Below are positions 1 through 8,189 of a stretch of 64,000 nucleotides of DNA, in pieces. The notes beneath the pieces were generated by a model, which saw nothing but the letters and a program-made list of their open reading frames with translations, was not told the origin of the DNA and ran no database searches. The DNA comes from Microbulbifer sp. GL-2. Lineage in GTDB: Bacteria > Pseudomonadota > Gammaproteobacteria > Pseudomonadales > Cellvibrionaceae. The stretch spans positions 2,400,001-2,464,000 of the forward strand of contig NZ_AP019807.1 of assembly GCF_007183175.1 (NCBI RefSeq). The letters run 5' to 3'. Both the position numbers and the translations under genes were made by a program. Within the stretch, counting starts at the first letter, position 1. Each line of letters begins with the position of its first letter.

Positions 1-92
1 GCTCCACAGGCGAAACTGATACCGAGACAAATGAAACTTCTACCGAAGCCGACAAGAGTAACACCGTGGGCGGCCCACTGAATGAGCACTGA
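1..92 (+). CDS. ftsH: C-terminal end of a gene, probably ftsH (partial)
   Basis: An open frame (codons from position 3) runs from the window edge to TGA at 90-92. It encodes a hydrophilic Thr/Glu/Asp-rich tail ending in VGGPLNEH. Nothing catalytic is visible. The assignment to the membrane AAA protease FtsH rests on the conserved gammaproteobacterial order ftsH-folP-glmM and on the disordered acidic tail being compatible with an FtsH C-terminus. A strong terminator follows. Confidence 0.5.
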   Translation, partial: STGETDTETNETSTEADKSNTVGGPLNEH

Positions 93-121
93 GCTCTAAA
101 AAAGGATTACTAGGACATAAC

Positions 122-183
122 AAACGGAATGCCCGGTCGGTGATAAGGCTCTCGCTTATTCCGTCCTGACATTCCGTTTTTTT
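122..183 (+). terminator. Rho-independent terminator after the ftsH-like gene
   Basis: The inverted repeat AAACGGAAT (122-130) / ATTCCGTTT (171-179) is followed by a run of T to 183. The 40-base loop is long and may fold internally. It ends just before folP, so folP probably needs its own promoter or readthrough. Confidence 0.65.
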
Positions 184-193
184 ATTGCTGCAC

Positions 194-1039
194 ATGAAAA
201 TTACCTGTGGAAAACAACCTCTGGATCTGTCTCAGCCTGTTGTGATGGGGGTTTTGAACACGACACCGGACTCTTTCTCGGATGGCGGCAGTTACTATGC
301 TGCGGGAAGCCTGGACTTATCTCTGGTTCTGCGCCGAGCTGAGCAGATGTTGGGCGAAGGTGCCGCGATACTCGATGTAGGTGGCGAATCCACCCGCCCT
401 GGGGCGTGTCCGGTATCGGAGCAGGAGGAGCTGGACCGCGTTATCCCGGTAGTGGAAGCTATCTGCTCGAACTTTGGGGCGATTGTCTCTGTCGATACCA
501 GCTCCCCGGCTGTAATGCATATTGCGGCAGCGGCAGGAGCTGGCCTGATTAATGATGTCCGCGCCCTGGAACGTCCAGGTGCCTTGGAGGCTGCTGAGCA
601 AACGGGATTACCCGTTTGTCTGATGCATATGCAAGGGCAGCCAGGCAGCATGCAGAAAGCGCCCTCCTATATGAATGTGGTGGAAGAAGTGGCTGCTTAC
701 CTGGAGCAGAGAGTCGCAGCGTGCGAGGGACAGGGAATTGCGCGCGAGCGATTGATCCTCGATCCGGGCTTCGGCTTCGGCAAGACAGATGAGCATAACC
801 TGGCGTTGTTGCGTGGTTTGTCGCAGCTGGCCTCTTTCAATATGCCTATATTGGCAGGATTATCACGCAAGTCTATGATTGGGCGACTGTTACAACGTGA
901 AGTGGGTGAGAGATTGTCTGGGAGCCTGGCGCTGGCCATGATGGCCGCGCAACGTGGAGCAAGCATCCTGCGGGCCCATGATGTTGCAGAGACGGTTGAT
1001 GTCTTGCGTTTGCGACAAATGATTGATTGCGATAACTAA
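194..1039 (+). CDS. folP: Dihydropteroate synthase
   Basis: This is the cytoplasmic folate enzyme that condenses 6-hydroxymethyl-7,8-dihydropterin pyrophosphate with p-aminobenzoate; it is the sulfonamide target. The 281-residue protein carries the family signatures GVLNTTPDSFSDGG (about residues 19-32), DVGGESTRPGA (about 60-70) and DPGFGFGKT (about 190-198), with LAGLSRKSMIG near the C-terminus. The TIM-barrel length is normal. ATG at 194 is preferred over the upstream TTG at 185 because homologues begin close to this point; no strong ribosome binding site is visible. It is followed 95 bases later by glmM, as in most gammaproteobacteria. Confidence 0.96.
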   Translation: MKITCGKQPLDLSQPVVMGVLNTTPDSFSDGGSYYAAGSLDLSLVLRRAEQMLGEGAAILDVGGESTRPGACPVSEQEELDRVIPVVEAICSNFGAIVSVDTSSPAVMHIAAAAGAGLINDVRALERPGALEAAEQTGLPVCLMHMQGQPGSMQKAPSYMNVVEEVAAYLEQRVAACEGQGIARERLILDPGFGFGKTDEHNLALLRGLSQLASFNMPILAGLSRKSMIGRLLQREVGERLSGSLALAMMAAQRGASILRAHDVAETVDVLRLRQMIDCDN

Positions 1040-1134
1040 CTAATTCTCCTGTAGCAGTTATCCCGAGCCGCTGGGAGACTCCTGCATTTTCACAAAATGA
1101 AAATAAGCGGTGTAAAACGTTACTGGGAAGAGTT

Positions 1135-2487
1135 ATGGAAAGAAAATTTTTTGGCACTGACGGTATTCGTGGGCGTGTAGGCGAAGGTGCTATTACTCCG
1201 GATTTTATGCTGCGACTGGGATATGCAGCAGGCAAAGTGCTGGGGAAAAAGGCTGGGGGAAATCGTCCTGGGAGGCCTCGCATCCTGATAGGTAAGGATA
1301 CCCGGGTCTCTGGTTATATGTTTGAGGCCGCCCTGGAGGCAGGTTTGATTAATGCCGGCGTAGATGTAGGACTGCTTGGCCCCATGCCAACCCCTGCAAT
1401 TGCCTACCTGACTCGCACCTTTCATGCGCGGGCAGGTATTGTGATCAGTGCCTCTCATAATCCCTATCACGATAACGGCATTAAATTTTTTAGTGCTGAG
1501 GGCAGCAAGCTACCCGACCAAGTTGAGTTGGAAATAGAAGCGGCGCTGAATTTGCCTATGGAGACTTCGGTGGATCTAGGCAAGGCCCACCGTATCGATG
1601 ATGCGGCTGCACGCTATATCGAATTCAGCAAGGCCTCTACCCCTTGGAACTTCTCCCTGGATGGGCTCAAAGTCGTATTGGACTGTGCCAATGGGGCCAC
1701 ATACCATATTGCCCCCAAAGTATTCCGCGAGTTAGGGGCTGAGGTCACAGCCTTGGGAGTCAGTCCAGATGGGATGAATATCAACCTGGAGTGCGGCTCC
1801 ACCAAACCGCAACAGTTGCAGCAAGCGGTTATTGAGCAGGGCGCGGACCTGGGTATTGCATTTGATGGCGATGGTGATCGAGTGCTGTTTGTGGATAGCA
1901 ATGGCGAACTTGTTGATGGCGATCAGCTGCTCTTTATTATCGGTTTGCATCAGCAAGAGTTTCTCGGTGGCTGTAAAGGTGTGGTCGGCACGCTGATGAG
2001 CAATTATGGCTTCGAGCTGGCATTGAGAGAGCGCAATATCCCATTTGAGCGAGCCAAAGTTGGTGATCGCTATGTTCTGGAGAGAATGTCTGCAAATGAC
2101 TGGATGCTCGGCGGAGAGTCTTCCGGCCATATTATCTGTGCTGACGCCTCCACCACTGGAGATGGTATCGTTGCTGCGCTCCAGGTGCTGAGAGCCCTGT
2201 GCGAATTTGATGAACCTTTGCATCAACTCAAGAAGCGTATGACAATGCTACCCCAGCACATGATTAATGTGCGACTTGGGCATAGGGATGGTGTGCTTGA
2301 GCACCAGGATGTGATGGCAGCTGTCAGTGAGGCCGAGAGTCAACTCGCTGACAGCGGGCGTGTTTTGTTGCGCCCATCTGGTACTGAGCCGTTAATTCGT
2401 GTGATGGTTGAAGGGCGCGACAGCGCTCTGGTCGAGCAACTGGCACAACAGATTTCCACTGTGGTTGAGCGGGTAGGCAATAGCTGA
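1135..2487 (+). CDS. glmM: Phosphoglucosamine mutase
   Basis: It converts glucosamine-6-phosphate to glucosamine-1-phosphate for UDP-GlcNAc, the precursor of peptidoglycan and LPS. The 450-residue protein begins with the typical RKFFGTDGIRGRVGE. It has the phosphoserine loop ISASHNP (about residue 103-109), the metal-binding DGDGDR loop (about 243-248), the sugar-binding GGESSGH loop and the C-terminal phosphate-binding RPSGTEPLIRVMVEG. All four domains of the alpha-D-phosphohexomutase family are complete. It lies between folP and tpiA, the expected order. Confidence 0.97.
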   Translation: MERKFFGTDGIRGRVGEGAITPDFMLRLGYAAGKVLGKKAGGNRPGRPRILIGKDTRVSGYMFEAALEAGLINAGVDVGLLGPMPTPAIAYLTRTFHARAGIVISASHNPYHDNGIKFFSAEGSKLPDQVELEIEAALNLPMETSVDLGKAHRIDDAAARYIEFSKASTPWNFSLDGLKVVLDCANGATYHIAPKVFRELGAEVTALGVSPDGMNINLECGSTKPQQLQQAVIEQGADLGIAFDGDGDRVLFVDSNGELVDGDQLLFIIGLHQQEFLGGCKGVVGTLMSNYGFELALRERNIPFERAKVGDRYVLERMSANDWMLGGESSGHIICADASTTGDGIVAALQVLRALCEFDEPLHQLKKRMTMLPQHMINVRLGHRDGVLEHQDVMAAVSEAESQLADSGRVLLRPSGTEPLIRVMVEGRDSALVEQLAQQISTVVERVGNS

Positions 2488-2606
2488 CCCGGGTTCATCG
2501 GGAACTTGGTAAGCCGGACTGCATTTGACTCCAAATAAAGTCGTATATTTTTGGTTGTATGTTGGCGGCAATGTCGCTAAGATTTGCGCCCCTTGAAGGA
2601 GCACAC

Positions 2607-3341
2607 ATGCGAACACCGCTGGTAGCAGCTAACTGGAAAATGAATGGCAGCCGAGAGTTTGCCGAGCGTTTTTTCACTGACCTCGACCTGGAGGGAGTGA
2701 TTTCTGGTGTGGTTGTATGTCCGCCTTTCCCCTACCTCTCCCTGGCTGCACAGGCAGCGCAGGACAAAGGTGGATTTGTGGTTGGTGGGCAAAACTTAAG
2801 CCAGGAGCCCGCAGGGGCTTTTACCGGTGAAGTTTCAGCAGGTATGCTGCTCGACTGGAATACTCACTATGTGATTGTCGGTCACTCAGAGCGTCGCAGT
2901 CTCTACTTAGAGAGTAATGAACTGGTAGCAGGAAAATTTGTTGCAGCTCAGGCGGCTGGCCTAATCCCGATCTTGTGCGTGGGTGAAACCCTCGAAGAGC
3001 GGGAACAGGGGCGTACCCTCGAAGTGGTTGCCGAGCAGATGGCAGCAGTGAGAAATCGTATAGACTCCAGCGCTTGGAAAGACGCTGTTGTGGCCTATGA
3101 GCCTGTTTGGGCAATAGGTACAGGAAAGACTGCGACTCCTGAGGAGGCGCAAAGCGTGCATGAATTTATCCGTGCTCAGCTCGGAGATATTGGTGCCGAA
3201 GTACAAATTTTATATGGCGGTAGTGTAAAATCCGCTAATGCCAGCGCACTTTTTGCGCAGGTTGATATTGACGGTGCCCTTGTTGGTGGGGCTTCGCTTG
3301 ATGCGAAGGAATTCGCCGCAATTTGCCGCGCTGCTGTTTAA
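2607..3341 (+). CDS. tpiA: Triosephosphate isomerase
   Basis: This glycolytic enzyme interconverts dihydroxyacetone phosphate and glyceraldehyde-3-phosphate. The protein has 244 residues when started at ATG 2607, which has the Shine-Dalgarno sequence AAGGAG at 2595-2600. An upstream in-frame ATG at 2559 would add an unconserved leader. Catalytic residues are visible: Lys11 in NWKMN, His in VGHSERR (about 94) and Glu in AYEPVWAIGTG (about 164). The phosphate-gripping YGGSVK loop is present near the C-terminus. tpiA-secG is a common pairing. Confidence 0.97.
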   Translation: MRTPLVAANWKMNGSREFAERFFTDLDLEGVISGVVVCPPFPYLSLAAQAAQDKGGFVVGGQNLSQEPAGAFTGEVSAGMLLDWNTHYVIVGHSERRSLYLESNELVAGKFVAAQAAGLIPILCVGETLEEREQGRTLEVVAEQMAAVRNRIDSSAWKDAVVAYEPVWAIGTGKTATPEEAQSVHEFIRAQLGDIGAEVQILYGGSVKSANASALFAQVDIDGALVGGASLDAKEFAAICRAAV

Positions 3342-3410
3342 AGTACAGCGGGTGGGTTAGGGAATACTGAATAACGGGTTGGTTCAACCCCGGCAGAGAG
3401 TTTCCAGAAA

Positions 3411-3842
3411 ATGGAAAAATTGGTTTTAGTTGTACACGTTCTGACCGCGCTGAGCATTATCGGCTTGATTTTGCTGCAGCAGGGTAAAGGTGCTGAAGCT
3501 GGCGCTTCCTTCGGTGCGGGCGCATCCCAGACCGTATTTGGTAGCCAGGGCAGCGGAAATTTCTTTTCCCGCTTGACAGCAATTTTTGCGACGGTATTCT
3601 TCGTCACCAGTTTGGGGCTGGCCTTTTTGGCTAGTCAGGGCGCCGGCACTAATGTCGATGCCAACTTGCCACAAGTACCTGCTGTAATAGAGCAGGGTGC
3701 CCCTGCTACAGAGTTGCCCGAGATCGAGAGTGATATCCCGCAACTTGAAGCAGACCTGGAAGCCGGTGATGTTCCCCAGGCTCCCACTGACAGCGGCTCA
3801 GATGAGCCTGCAGCTGATCAGGAAAGTGACGAACAACAGTAA
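3411..3842 (+). CDS. secG: Preprotein translocase subunit SecG
   Basis: It is the small inner-membrane subunit of the SecYEG translocon. The 143-residue protein has two hydrophobic segments (about residues 4-22 and 52-75) and the conserved cytoplasmic loop with QQGKGAEAGASFGAGASQT and FGSQGSGNFFSR between them. The C-terminal 60 residues are an acidic Pro/Glu/Asp-rich tail, longer than in E. coli (110 aa in all) but usual in this group. The tRNA-Leu gene starts 7 bases after the stop, and secG and the tRNA are probably co-transcribed. Confidence 0.95.
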   Translation: MEKLVLVVHVLTALSIIGLILLQQGKGAEAGASFGAGASQTVFGSQGSGNFFSRLTAIFATVFFVTSLGLAFLASQGAGTNVDANLPQVPAVIEQGAPATELPEIESDIPQLEADLEAGDVPQAPTDSGSDEPAADQESDEQQ

Positions 3843-3849
3843 GATTTAA

Positions 3850-3935
3850 GCCCAGGTGGTGGAATTGGTAGACACGCTATCTTGAGGGGGTAGTGAGCTA
3901 TGCTCGTGCGGGTTCAAGTCCCGCCCTGGGCACCA
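3850..3935 (+). tRNA. leuU: tRNA-Leu (anticodon GAG)
   Basis: The 86-nt class II tRNA has acceptor stem GCCCAGG/CCTGGGC followed by ACCA and anticodon stem CTATC/GGTAG. The seven-base loop TTGAGGG gives anticodon GAG. It has a long variable arm and the T arm GCGGG-TTCAAGT-CCCGC. CCA is encoded. Its 3' part is the attachment site of the integrative element that follows. The gene stays intact after insertion because the element carries the duplicate at its far end. Confidence 0.97.
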
Positions 3936-3941
3936 CATCAA
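3913..3941 (+). repeat. attL: 29-bp tRNA 3'-end repeat
   Basis: The stretch from TTCAAGTCCCGCCCTGGG through CACCACATCAA recurs at 23441-23468 with one G missing. It covers the T arm and acceptor 3' end of tRNA-Leu plus a few bases, as is normal for P4-type integrases. Confidence 0.88.
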
Positions 3942-3968
3942 GATCCGAAGAAGTTCGGAATCATCCAG

Positions 3969-3993
3969 AAAGCCCCGTAAATCGGGGCTTTTT
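3969..3993 (+). terminator. Terminator after tRNA-Leu (element left end)
   Basis: AAGCCCCG (3970-3977) pairs with CGGGGCTT (3983-3990), followed by T residues. A very similar hairpin lies right after attR at 23498-23525, so the duplication may extend imperfectly past the core. Confidence 0.8.
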
Positions 3994-4039
3994 GCTATCT
4001 GGACGTTACATAGTCCTCCGCTCTAGTTCATTGTCATCC

Positions 4040-4098
4040 GGTGCTATCTGGTGCTACATTTGGTGCTACCTCGGTTCAATTTAGAAACAGGTAGCACC
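4040..4098 (+). repeat. Arm-type GGTGCTA(C) repeats, left end
   Basis: Direct copies lie at 4040-4046, 4050-4057 and 4062-4069, with an inverted copy GTAGCACC at 4091-4098 just before the integrase start. The same word occurs twice near attR (23368-23375, 23380-23386). Placement beside both att sites fits binding sites for the N-terminal arm domain of the integrase. Confidence 0.6.
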
Positions 4099-4102
4099 AC
4101 CA

Positions 4103-5341
4103 ATGGCCCTTACAGATACACAAATCAAACAGGCCAAACCAAGCGACAAGGATCAGTGGCTTACAGATCAGCAGGGATTACGCCTATTGATCAAACCCAA
4201 TGGTTCCAAGTATTGGCGGCTAAAGTACCGATTCAAAGGAAGGCAGAAAACGCTGGCCTTGGGAGTTTACCCCTCTGTAAGTCTCAAACAGGCGAGGCAA
4301 AAAGTAGCTGAAGCAAAACAGCTGCTAGCAGAGGACCGCGACCCTTCAGCACAGAAACGAGTTGAGAAGCACCAAGCCAGAGTCAATATTGACCTGAGTT
4401 TTGCTGCTGTTGCTGAAGAGTGGTGGAACCACCAGAAAGGAACCTGGACAGAGGACCATGCCAACCGTGTATGGACTAGGTTACGAGATAATACCTTCCC
4501 TCGAATTGGCCAAAGGCCCATTGCCGATCTTCATCCCCAAGATGTAATAGCCATTGTCCGCGATATTGAGGAGCGGGATGCTATGGATGTTGCGCAACGG
4601 GTTTTACAGGATATTCGCCGGGTTTGTCGCTATGCCGTTCAGGTTGGCAAACTTACTCACAATCCAGCGATTGAGTTAACGGGTATTTTGCGTAGCCGAA
4701 AAAGTAATCATCGGGCTTCCCTCCCACGAGAAGAGTTACCTGGTTTCCTGAAAGAGTTAGACCTCTACCAAAAGCGGGGCCGGATATTAACCAAGCTTGC
4801 TATTCAGTTACTGATACTCACCTTTGTTAGACCTGGCGAATTGCGTTGTGCACGTTGGGAAGAGTTCGACTTTGAATCTGCTCTATGGCGTATCCCTGGT
4901 GATCGTATGAAGATGGGCACGGATCATATTGTGCCGCTGTCTTCACAAGCACTTTCTGCACTTGAAGAGTTGAAGTCTTTAACTGGCCAGTACTCTCTAC
5001 TTTTTCCCTCTGAGCGCGAAAGGGCCCGGCCCATGTCCGATAACACTATGCGTAAGGCAATTTTTAAAATGGGCTGGGATGGTTCCCAGGAAGGAAGAAG
5101 TAAAGCAAACCCCCATGGCTTCCGCGCTACAGCTTCCTCAATCTTAAATGAGACTGGCTTCAATCCTGATGCTATTGAGAGGCAACTCTCCCACATGGAA
5201 AGGAATGGGGTACGTGCTGCATATACCCACCACGCTCGTTATATGGATGAGCGAAAAGAGATGATGCAGTGGTGGGCAAATTACCTTGATGAGATGCGGG
5301 GAAGTGGAAAGGTAGTACCGATATTTGCACAGCAAAGTTAG
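4103..5341 (+). CDS. P4-type tyrosine integrase
   Basis: This site-specific recombinase should integrate and excise the element at the tRNA-Leu 3' end. The 412-residue protein has an N-terminal DUF4102-type arm-binding domain (residues 1-90, with GLRLLIKPNGSKYWRLKYR), a SAM-like core-binding domain (about 95-200) and the catalytic domain. Visible catalytic elements are Arg in FVRPGELR (about 243), HGFRATASS (about 336-344) and the nucleophile Tyr in RAAYTHHARYMDER (about 372). The gene starts 167 bases from the tRNA end and reads away from it, the standard layout for this family. It looks complete. Confidence 0.95.
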   Translation: MALTDTQIKQAKPSDKDQWLTDQQGLRLLIKPNGSKYWRLKYRFKGRQKTLALGVYPSVSLKQARQKVAEAKQLLAEDRDPSAQKRVEKHQARVNIDLSFAAVAEEWWNHQKGTWTEDHANRVWTRLRDNTFPRIGQRPIADLHPQDVIAIVRDIEERDAMDVAQRVLQDIRRVCRYAVQVGKLTHNPAIELTGILRSRKSNHRASLPREELPGFLKELDLYQKRGRILTKLAIQLLILTFVRPGELRCARWEEFDFESALWRIPGDRMKMGTDHIVPLSSQALSALEELKSLTGQYSLLFPSERERARPMSDNTMRKAIFKMGWDGSQEGRSKANPHGFRATASSILNETGFNPDAIERQLSHMERNGVRAAYTHHARYMDERKEMMQWWANYLDEMRGSGKVVPIFAQQS

Positions 5342-5423
5342 AGCTTTCCTTCGAAGGCTGGATGTTAGGTTGAGGCAATTTTTAACGTAGCTCGCTCATT
5401 GTGGGTTCAGTAGGGATACAGTT

Positions 5424-6638
5424 ATGGATGATTCACTACGAATTATTGAGACCGATAAGCTTGTAATGAGTATTGAAACAGCTCTGAAGCGGTTTGAAGG
5501 AAATACTCGGGCACCGGAAGAAAACTTGAAAGATTTCCTTGCCCAGCTTAGAGGGCAGATTTCCTCCTCTCTTCAAAGTGAGGGATTAATTGCCAATGAA
5601 GGGAAAACAAGCACTTTAGCCCCAAATTCATTTTTCGAGCTTGTTAATCAAGTCAAAAAGGATAATGCAGCGAACGAGATAGACTCGCCTCTTCGGGTGC
5701 TACATATACTTGCTACTGGGGCGTGTTTTGAAGCGGCCTTTAAGAATCGTGACTATGAAGAAGCGATACTCTATGCAATGGAGCTTGGGGCGAGCCTTAC
5801 TCATAGGGCTCCTACTCACTCAAATCCAAAGTTAGGGCGGACTGATTTCGATCCTTTAGCCGGCCCATGGCCCAGATTAGAAGATATGTCCCCATCCTCA
5901 AAAGCAGGCCGGCTCGTTTCAATAATTCAGCAAGGAAGAAAAATCTGGGGGCAGACGGATAGCATCGAAGAGTGGAAAAAGATGCAGGCCCGTCAATTAA
6001 AACATTGTAGAGATGCTGTATTTCAACAGGCAGAACGCCTTGGAAATGATTGGAAACCCGCTGCTTTTGCTACTGACGAAAGCCCTATGAATCTCTTGGA
6101 GAGTCAGATAGACCCGAAGTTTGTCTTACCTTTTGCTCGAAAGATTTGTCGGCCTTTCCCAGTGTTGGATGAGCGAGTTACAGATGCTGAGATATATTCC
6201 CTCTATGCGATCATATGGGCTCATAAGGGCCTTGATTTGCTTGATGCTCTTGAATGTGACGCTCAGCCAATAATGCGAGAAGACAGGAAATGGATCGACC
6301 ATTGTTTAGCTGAGGCTGAAGGTTTTATTCGCCAGGCCGTAAAATTTCAAGGTGAGCATAAAGCCGGGCAGGTACTCAGCGATGATCAGCGGAGCCGAAG
6401 AGAAAAGCGCGATCGGTGGACATCAAGTATTCGAAAGTGGCTATTTGATATTCGTGAAAAGCTTAGCCAAAGCTATGGAACTGCGAGCAAAGTTGCATAT
6501 AAGTATCTTCAAGAAGCTAAGGAGAGGCGAACATCGGCTGATGGCTCTCAGTGGAAGGATGATGATGCCGCTAAGAAGTTTCTTGAGCAGGAAATCGGTA
6601 AAATCCGAAACAACAAGGAACCGTACTGCAATTGGTAA
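5424..6638 (+). CDS. Unknown 404-residue protein of the integrative element
   Basis: I do not recognise this protein. It is hydrophilic and mostly predicted helical, without signal peptide or membrane segments. The C-terminal third (about residues 310-400) is rich in charged residues, with a basic stretch RRSREKRDRW-like near residue 320. It lies 82 bases after the integrase on the same strand and before AlpA, so it belongs to the element backbone rather than to the integron cargo. A role in replication, maintenance or defence cannot be told from sequence alone. Codon use resembles that of the integrase and helicase. Confidence 0.8.
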   Translation: MDDSLRIIETDKLVMSIETALKRFEGNTRAPEENLKDFLAQLRGQISSSLQSEGLIANEGKTSTLAPNSFFELVNQVKKDNAANEIDSPLRVLHILATGACFEAAFKNRDYEEAILYAMELGASLTHRAPTHSNPKLGRTDFDPLAGPWPRLEDMSPSSKAGRLVSIIQQGRKIWGQTDSIEEWKKMQARQLKHCRDAVFQQAERLGNDWKPAAFATDESPMNLLESQIDPKFVLPFARKICRPFPVLDERVTDAEIYSLYAIIWAHKGLDLLDALECDAQPIMREDRKWIDHCLAEAEGFIRQAVKFQGEHKAGQVLSDDQRSRREKRDRWTSSIRKWLFDIREKLSQSYGTASKVAYKYLQEAKERRTSADGSQWKDDDAAKKFLEQEIGKIRNNKEPYCNW

Positions 6639-6658
6639 TGCTGTCTAATTTATCTTTC

Positions 6659-6707
6659 TACCGGTAAAAAGATTCTTTGAACCGGTAGAAAGAATCTTTA
6701 ACCGGTA
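6659..6707. promoter_or_regulatory. Putative operator: three ACCGGT words with inverted repeat
   Basis: ACCGGT occurs at 6660, 6681 and 6701, spaced 21 and 20 bases apart, about two helical turns. AAAGATTCTTT (6668-6678) and its reverse complement AAAGAATCTTT (6689-6699) lie between. The array precedes alpA and probably binds a dimeric regulator of the element. Confidence 0.5.
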
Positions 6708-6735
6708 AGCGGATATCTCGGCTTTCCTTTCATTG

Positions 6736-6791
6736 ATTCAATCTCCTCACCGCCACAGACGTTCACTGTGGTTTGTTAAAGGAGACTGAAT
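6736..6791 (+). promoter_or_regulatory. Leader hairpin covering the alpA ribosome binding site
   Basis: ATTCAATCTCCT (6736-6747) can pair with AGGAGACTGAAT (6780-6791) with one mismatch. An inner stem CCACAG/CTGTGG (6753-6758/6766-6771) stabilises it. The distal strand contains the Shine-Dalgarno AAGGAG, and the ATG follows at 6792, so translation may be gated by this structure. Confidence 0.5.
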
Positions 6792-7040
6792 ATGCCCCTC
6801 TCAAATACTCATCCCCAAATGCCGGATGTTTTACCTAGCCCGCCGAGCGACCCTATTTTGCGCCTGCCAGAGGTAGAGCGACAGACTGGGCTCAAGAAGA
6901 CTTATATCTATGCCCTGGTGAAAAAAGGCGAATTCCCCACCCCTATCAAACTTGGTGAGCGCGCCAGCGGTTGGCTCTCTTCAGAGGTACGTCAATGGAT
7001 ACAGGATCGTATTGCTATTTCTCGTGCGGGAGGCAAGTAA
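6792..7040 (+). CDS. AlpA-family transcriptional regulator
   Basis: This small 82-residue DNA-binding protein has a MerR/excisionase-like winged helix: LRLPEVERQTGLKKTYIYALVKKGEFP, then the wing IKLGERASGWLSSEVRQWI. AlpA-type proteins in P4-like elements activate integrase or excision genes. The stop codon overlaps the next start (TAATG at 7038-7042), indicating translational coupling. A possible operator and an SD-sequestering hairpin lie upstream. Confidence 0.9.
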   Translation: MPLSNTHPQMPDVLPSPPSDPILRLPEVERQTGLKKTYIYALVKKGEFPTPIKLGERASGWLSSEVRQWIQDRIAISRAGGK

Positions 7041-7528
7041 TGACTTTTCGTGCTTCCTCTCCCTACACACACCAGCAAGTAGCTGAATTTGCTCGAAGCT
7101 ATCGGAAAACAGAAAGCGCTGAGTTTGAGCATAAAATACTTCTTTCGAATTCAAATCTAAGCCCTGAAGACCGGAAACTCTTCCTCAGCTCTATCATGGA
7201 GACATTTGATATGGGCTGTCCTATCCCTGGTTATGAGTTGCTTTTGTTTCTATGGCCAACGGGTGAAGCAGCGTTTCTAGCTATAAGTTCTGACTCATTT
7301 AACCCTATTGTTGATCAGCAACATGGCCGCGCCCATTGGTATCTCTCCTCCCCCAATACAATAGCACTAGGACTTCCTGATACTGAGGTGGTGAACCTTT
7401 ACCGCCTTAGAGCAGGTCTCTCTCTGGGAGGTTGGTTAGTTTGGGATGGTATCCAATTGGAATACCACCCATCGGAAGAAGCTGATGCCCTAGAGCTTCG
7501 CAATGGAGGGCTTAGAAATGTCAGCTAA
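7040..7528 (+). CDS. Unknown protein of the integrative element, 162 aa
   Basis: The start at ATG 7040 overlaps the alpA stop. The longer frame from 6971 would run through alpA and is not used. The product is soluble, with no motif I recognise. The first half is polar and helical, the second half likely beta (GYELLLFLWPTGEAAFLAI). It is the second gene of a tight alpA cluster and overlaps the next gene, so the cluster is probably one operon of the element backbone. Confidence 0.7.
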   Translation: MTFRASSPYTHQQVAEFARSYRKTESAEFEHKILLSNSNLSPEDRKLFLSSIMETFDMGCPIPGYELLLFLWPTGEAAFLAISSDSFNPIVDQQHGRAHWYLSSPNTIALGLPDTEVVNLYRLRAGLSLGGWLVWDGIQLEYHPSEEADALELRNGGLRNVS

Positions 7529-7958
7529 TATACGTACCCTCGCCATGCCATATTGCCTAGATTTGCAGCCATGCGGTCGCTACGCACTACTCAATCGAAA
7601 CTACAAGCCAGTTGGTTTTAGCGGCAGATCATTTGTCTACTATGAAGAGTACCCTGTACTTTTCAATATCAGAATTACACCCAAAAAAGCGGCAGTAATC
7701 TCCTTTAAAGGTGATCCTGATCCGAGGCGAATTATTCTTTATAACGATGGTTGTATCCCTACCGCTAACTCGGAAACCTGGCTTTTTTATCAGGCTAAAT
7801 TAGCGATCTTGACGCGATTACATCATTACAATGATGATGAATATCACGAACAGGACAAAGCAAAACGTATCCGTTTGGCCAACTTACGCGATGCAAAACG
7901 GTTTACGGAACCTAAGGGCGTAGCGGTTTCCCTACCGCCAAATTTATCACCACGCTAA
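7518..7958 (+). CDS. Unknown protein of the integrative element, 146 aa
   Basis: ATG 7518 is chosen because GGAGGG lies eight bases before it; an upstream ATG at 7503 is less well placed. The gene overlaps the preceding one by 11 bases. The protein has a proline/tyrosine-rich N-terminal half (YCLDLQPCGRYALLNRNYKPVGF) and a basic C-terminus (KRIRLANLRDAKRF). I see no known domain. The motif RYALLNRNYKPVGF recalls small proteins often found beside AlpA and DUF927 helicases in integrative elements, but I cannot name a function. Confidence 0.7.
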   Translation: MSANIRTLAMPYCLDLQPCGRYALLNRNYKPVGFSGRSFVYYEEYPVLFNIRITPKKAAVISFKGDPDPRRIILYNDGCIPTANSETWLFYQAKLAILTRLHHYNDDEYHEQDKAKRIRLANLRDAKRFTEPKGVAVSLPPNLSPR

Positions 7959-8000
7959 ATAAGACTATTGCCTCTATTCGGGGCGATCTTACCCCCTCTT

Positions 8001-8120
8001 AAAAAAGGTGTTACAGGTGTGCAGGTGTTACAGCATGGCTGAAAGCCTCGTATTTATTGGCTTTCCGCTGTCACACCTTTCTGTTACCCCAAGAGTGTTA
8101 CAGCAAAAAGGTGTAACAGG
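8001..8120 (+). repeat. Iteron module (putative replication origin), left copy
   Basis: GGTGTTACAG occurs at 8007-8016 and 8024-8033. Related or inverted copies lie at about 8068-8077, 8082-8090, 8095-8103 and 8110-8119 (GGTGTAACAG). The reverse complement of 22198-22315 aligns over about 118 bases with roughly three quarters identity. It sits directly upstream of the replication helicase gene, as expected for an initiator-bound origin (compare phage P4 ori/crr). Confidence 0.65.
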
Positions 8121-8189
8121 AATGAGGCCCGCAGTTCTGTTGGAAGCCTTATGGGGCGGGGGTTAAAGCTAAAAATATAAGGAAAACTA

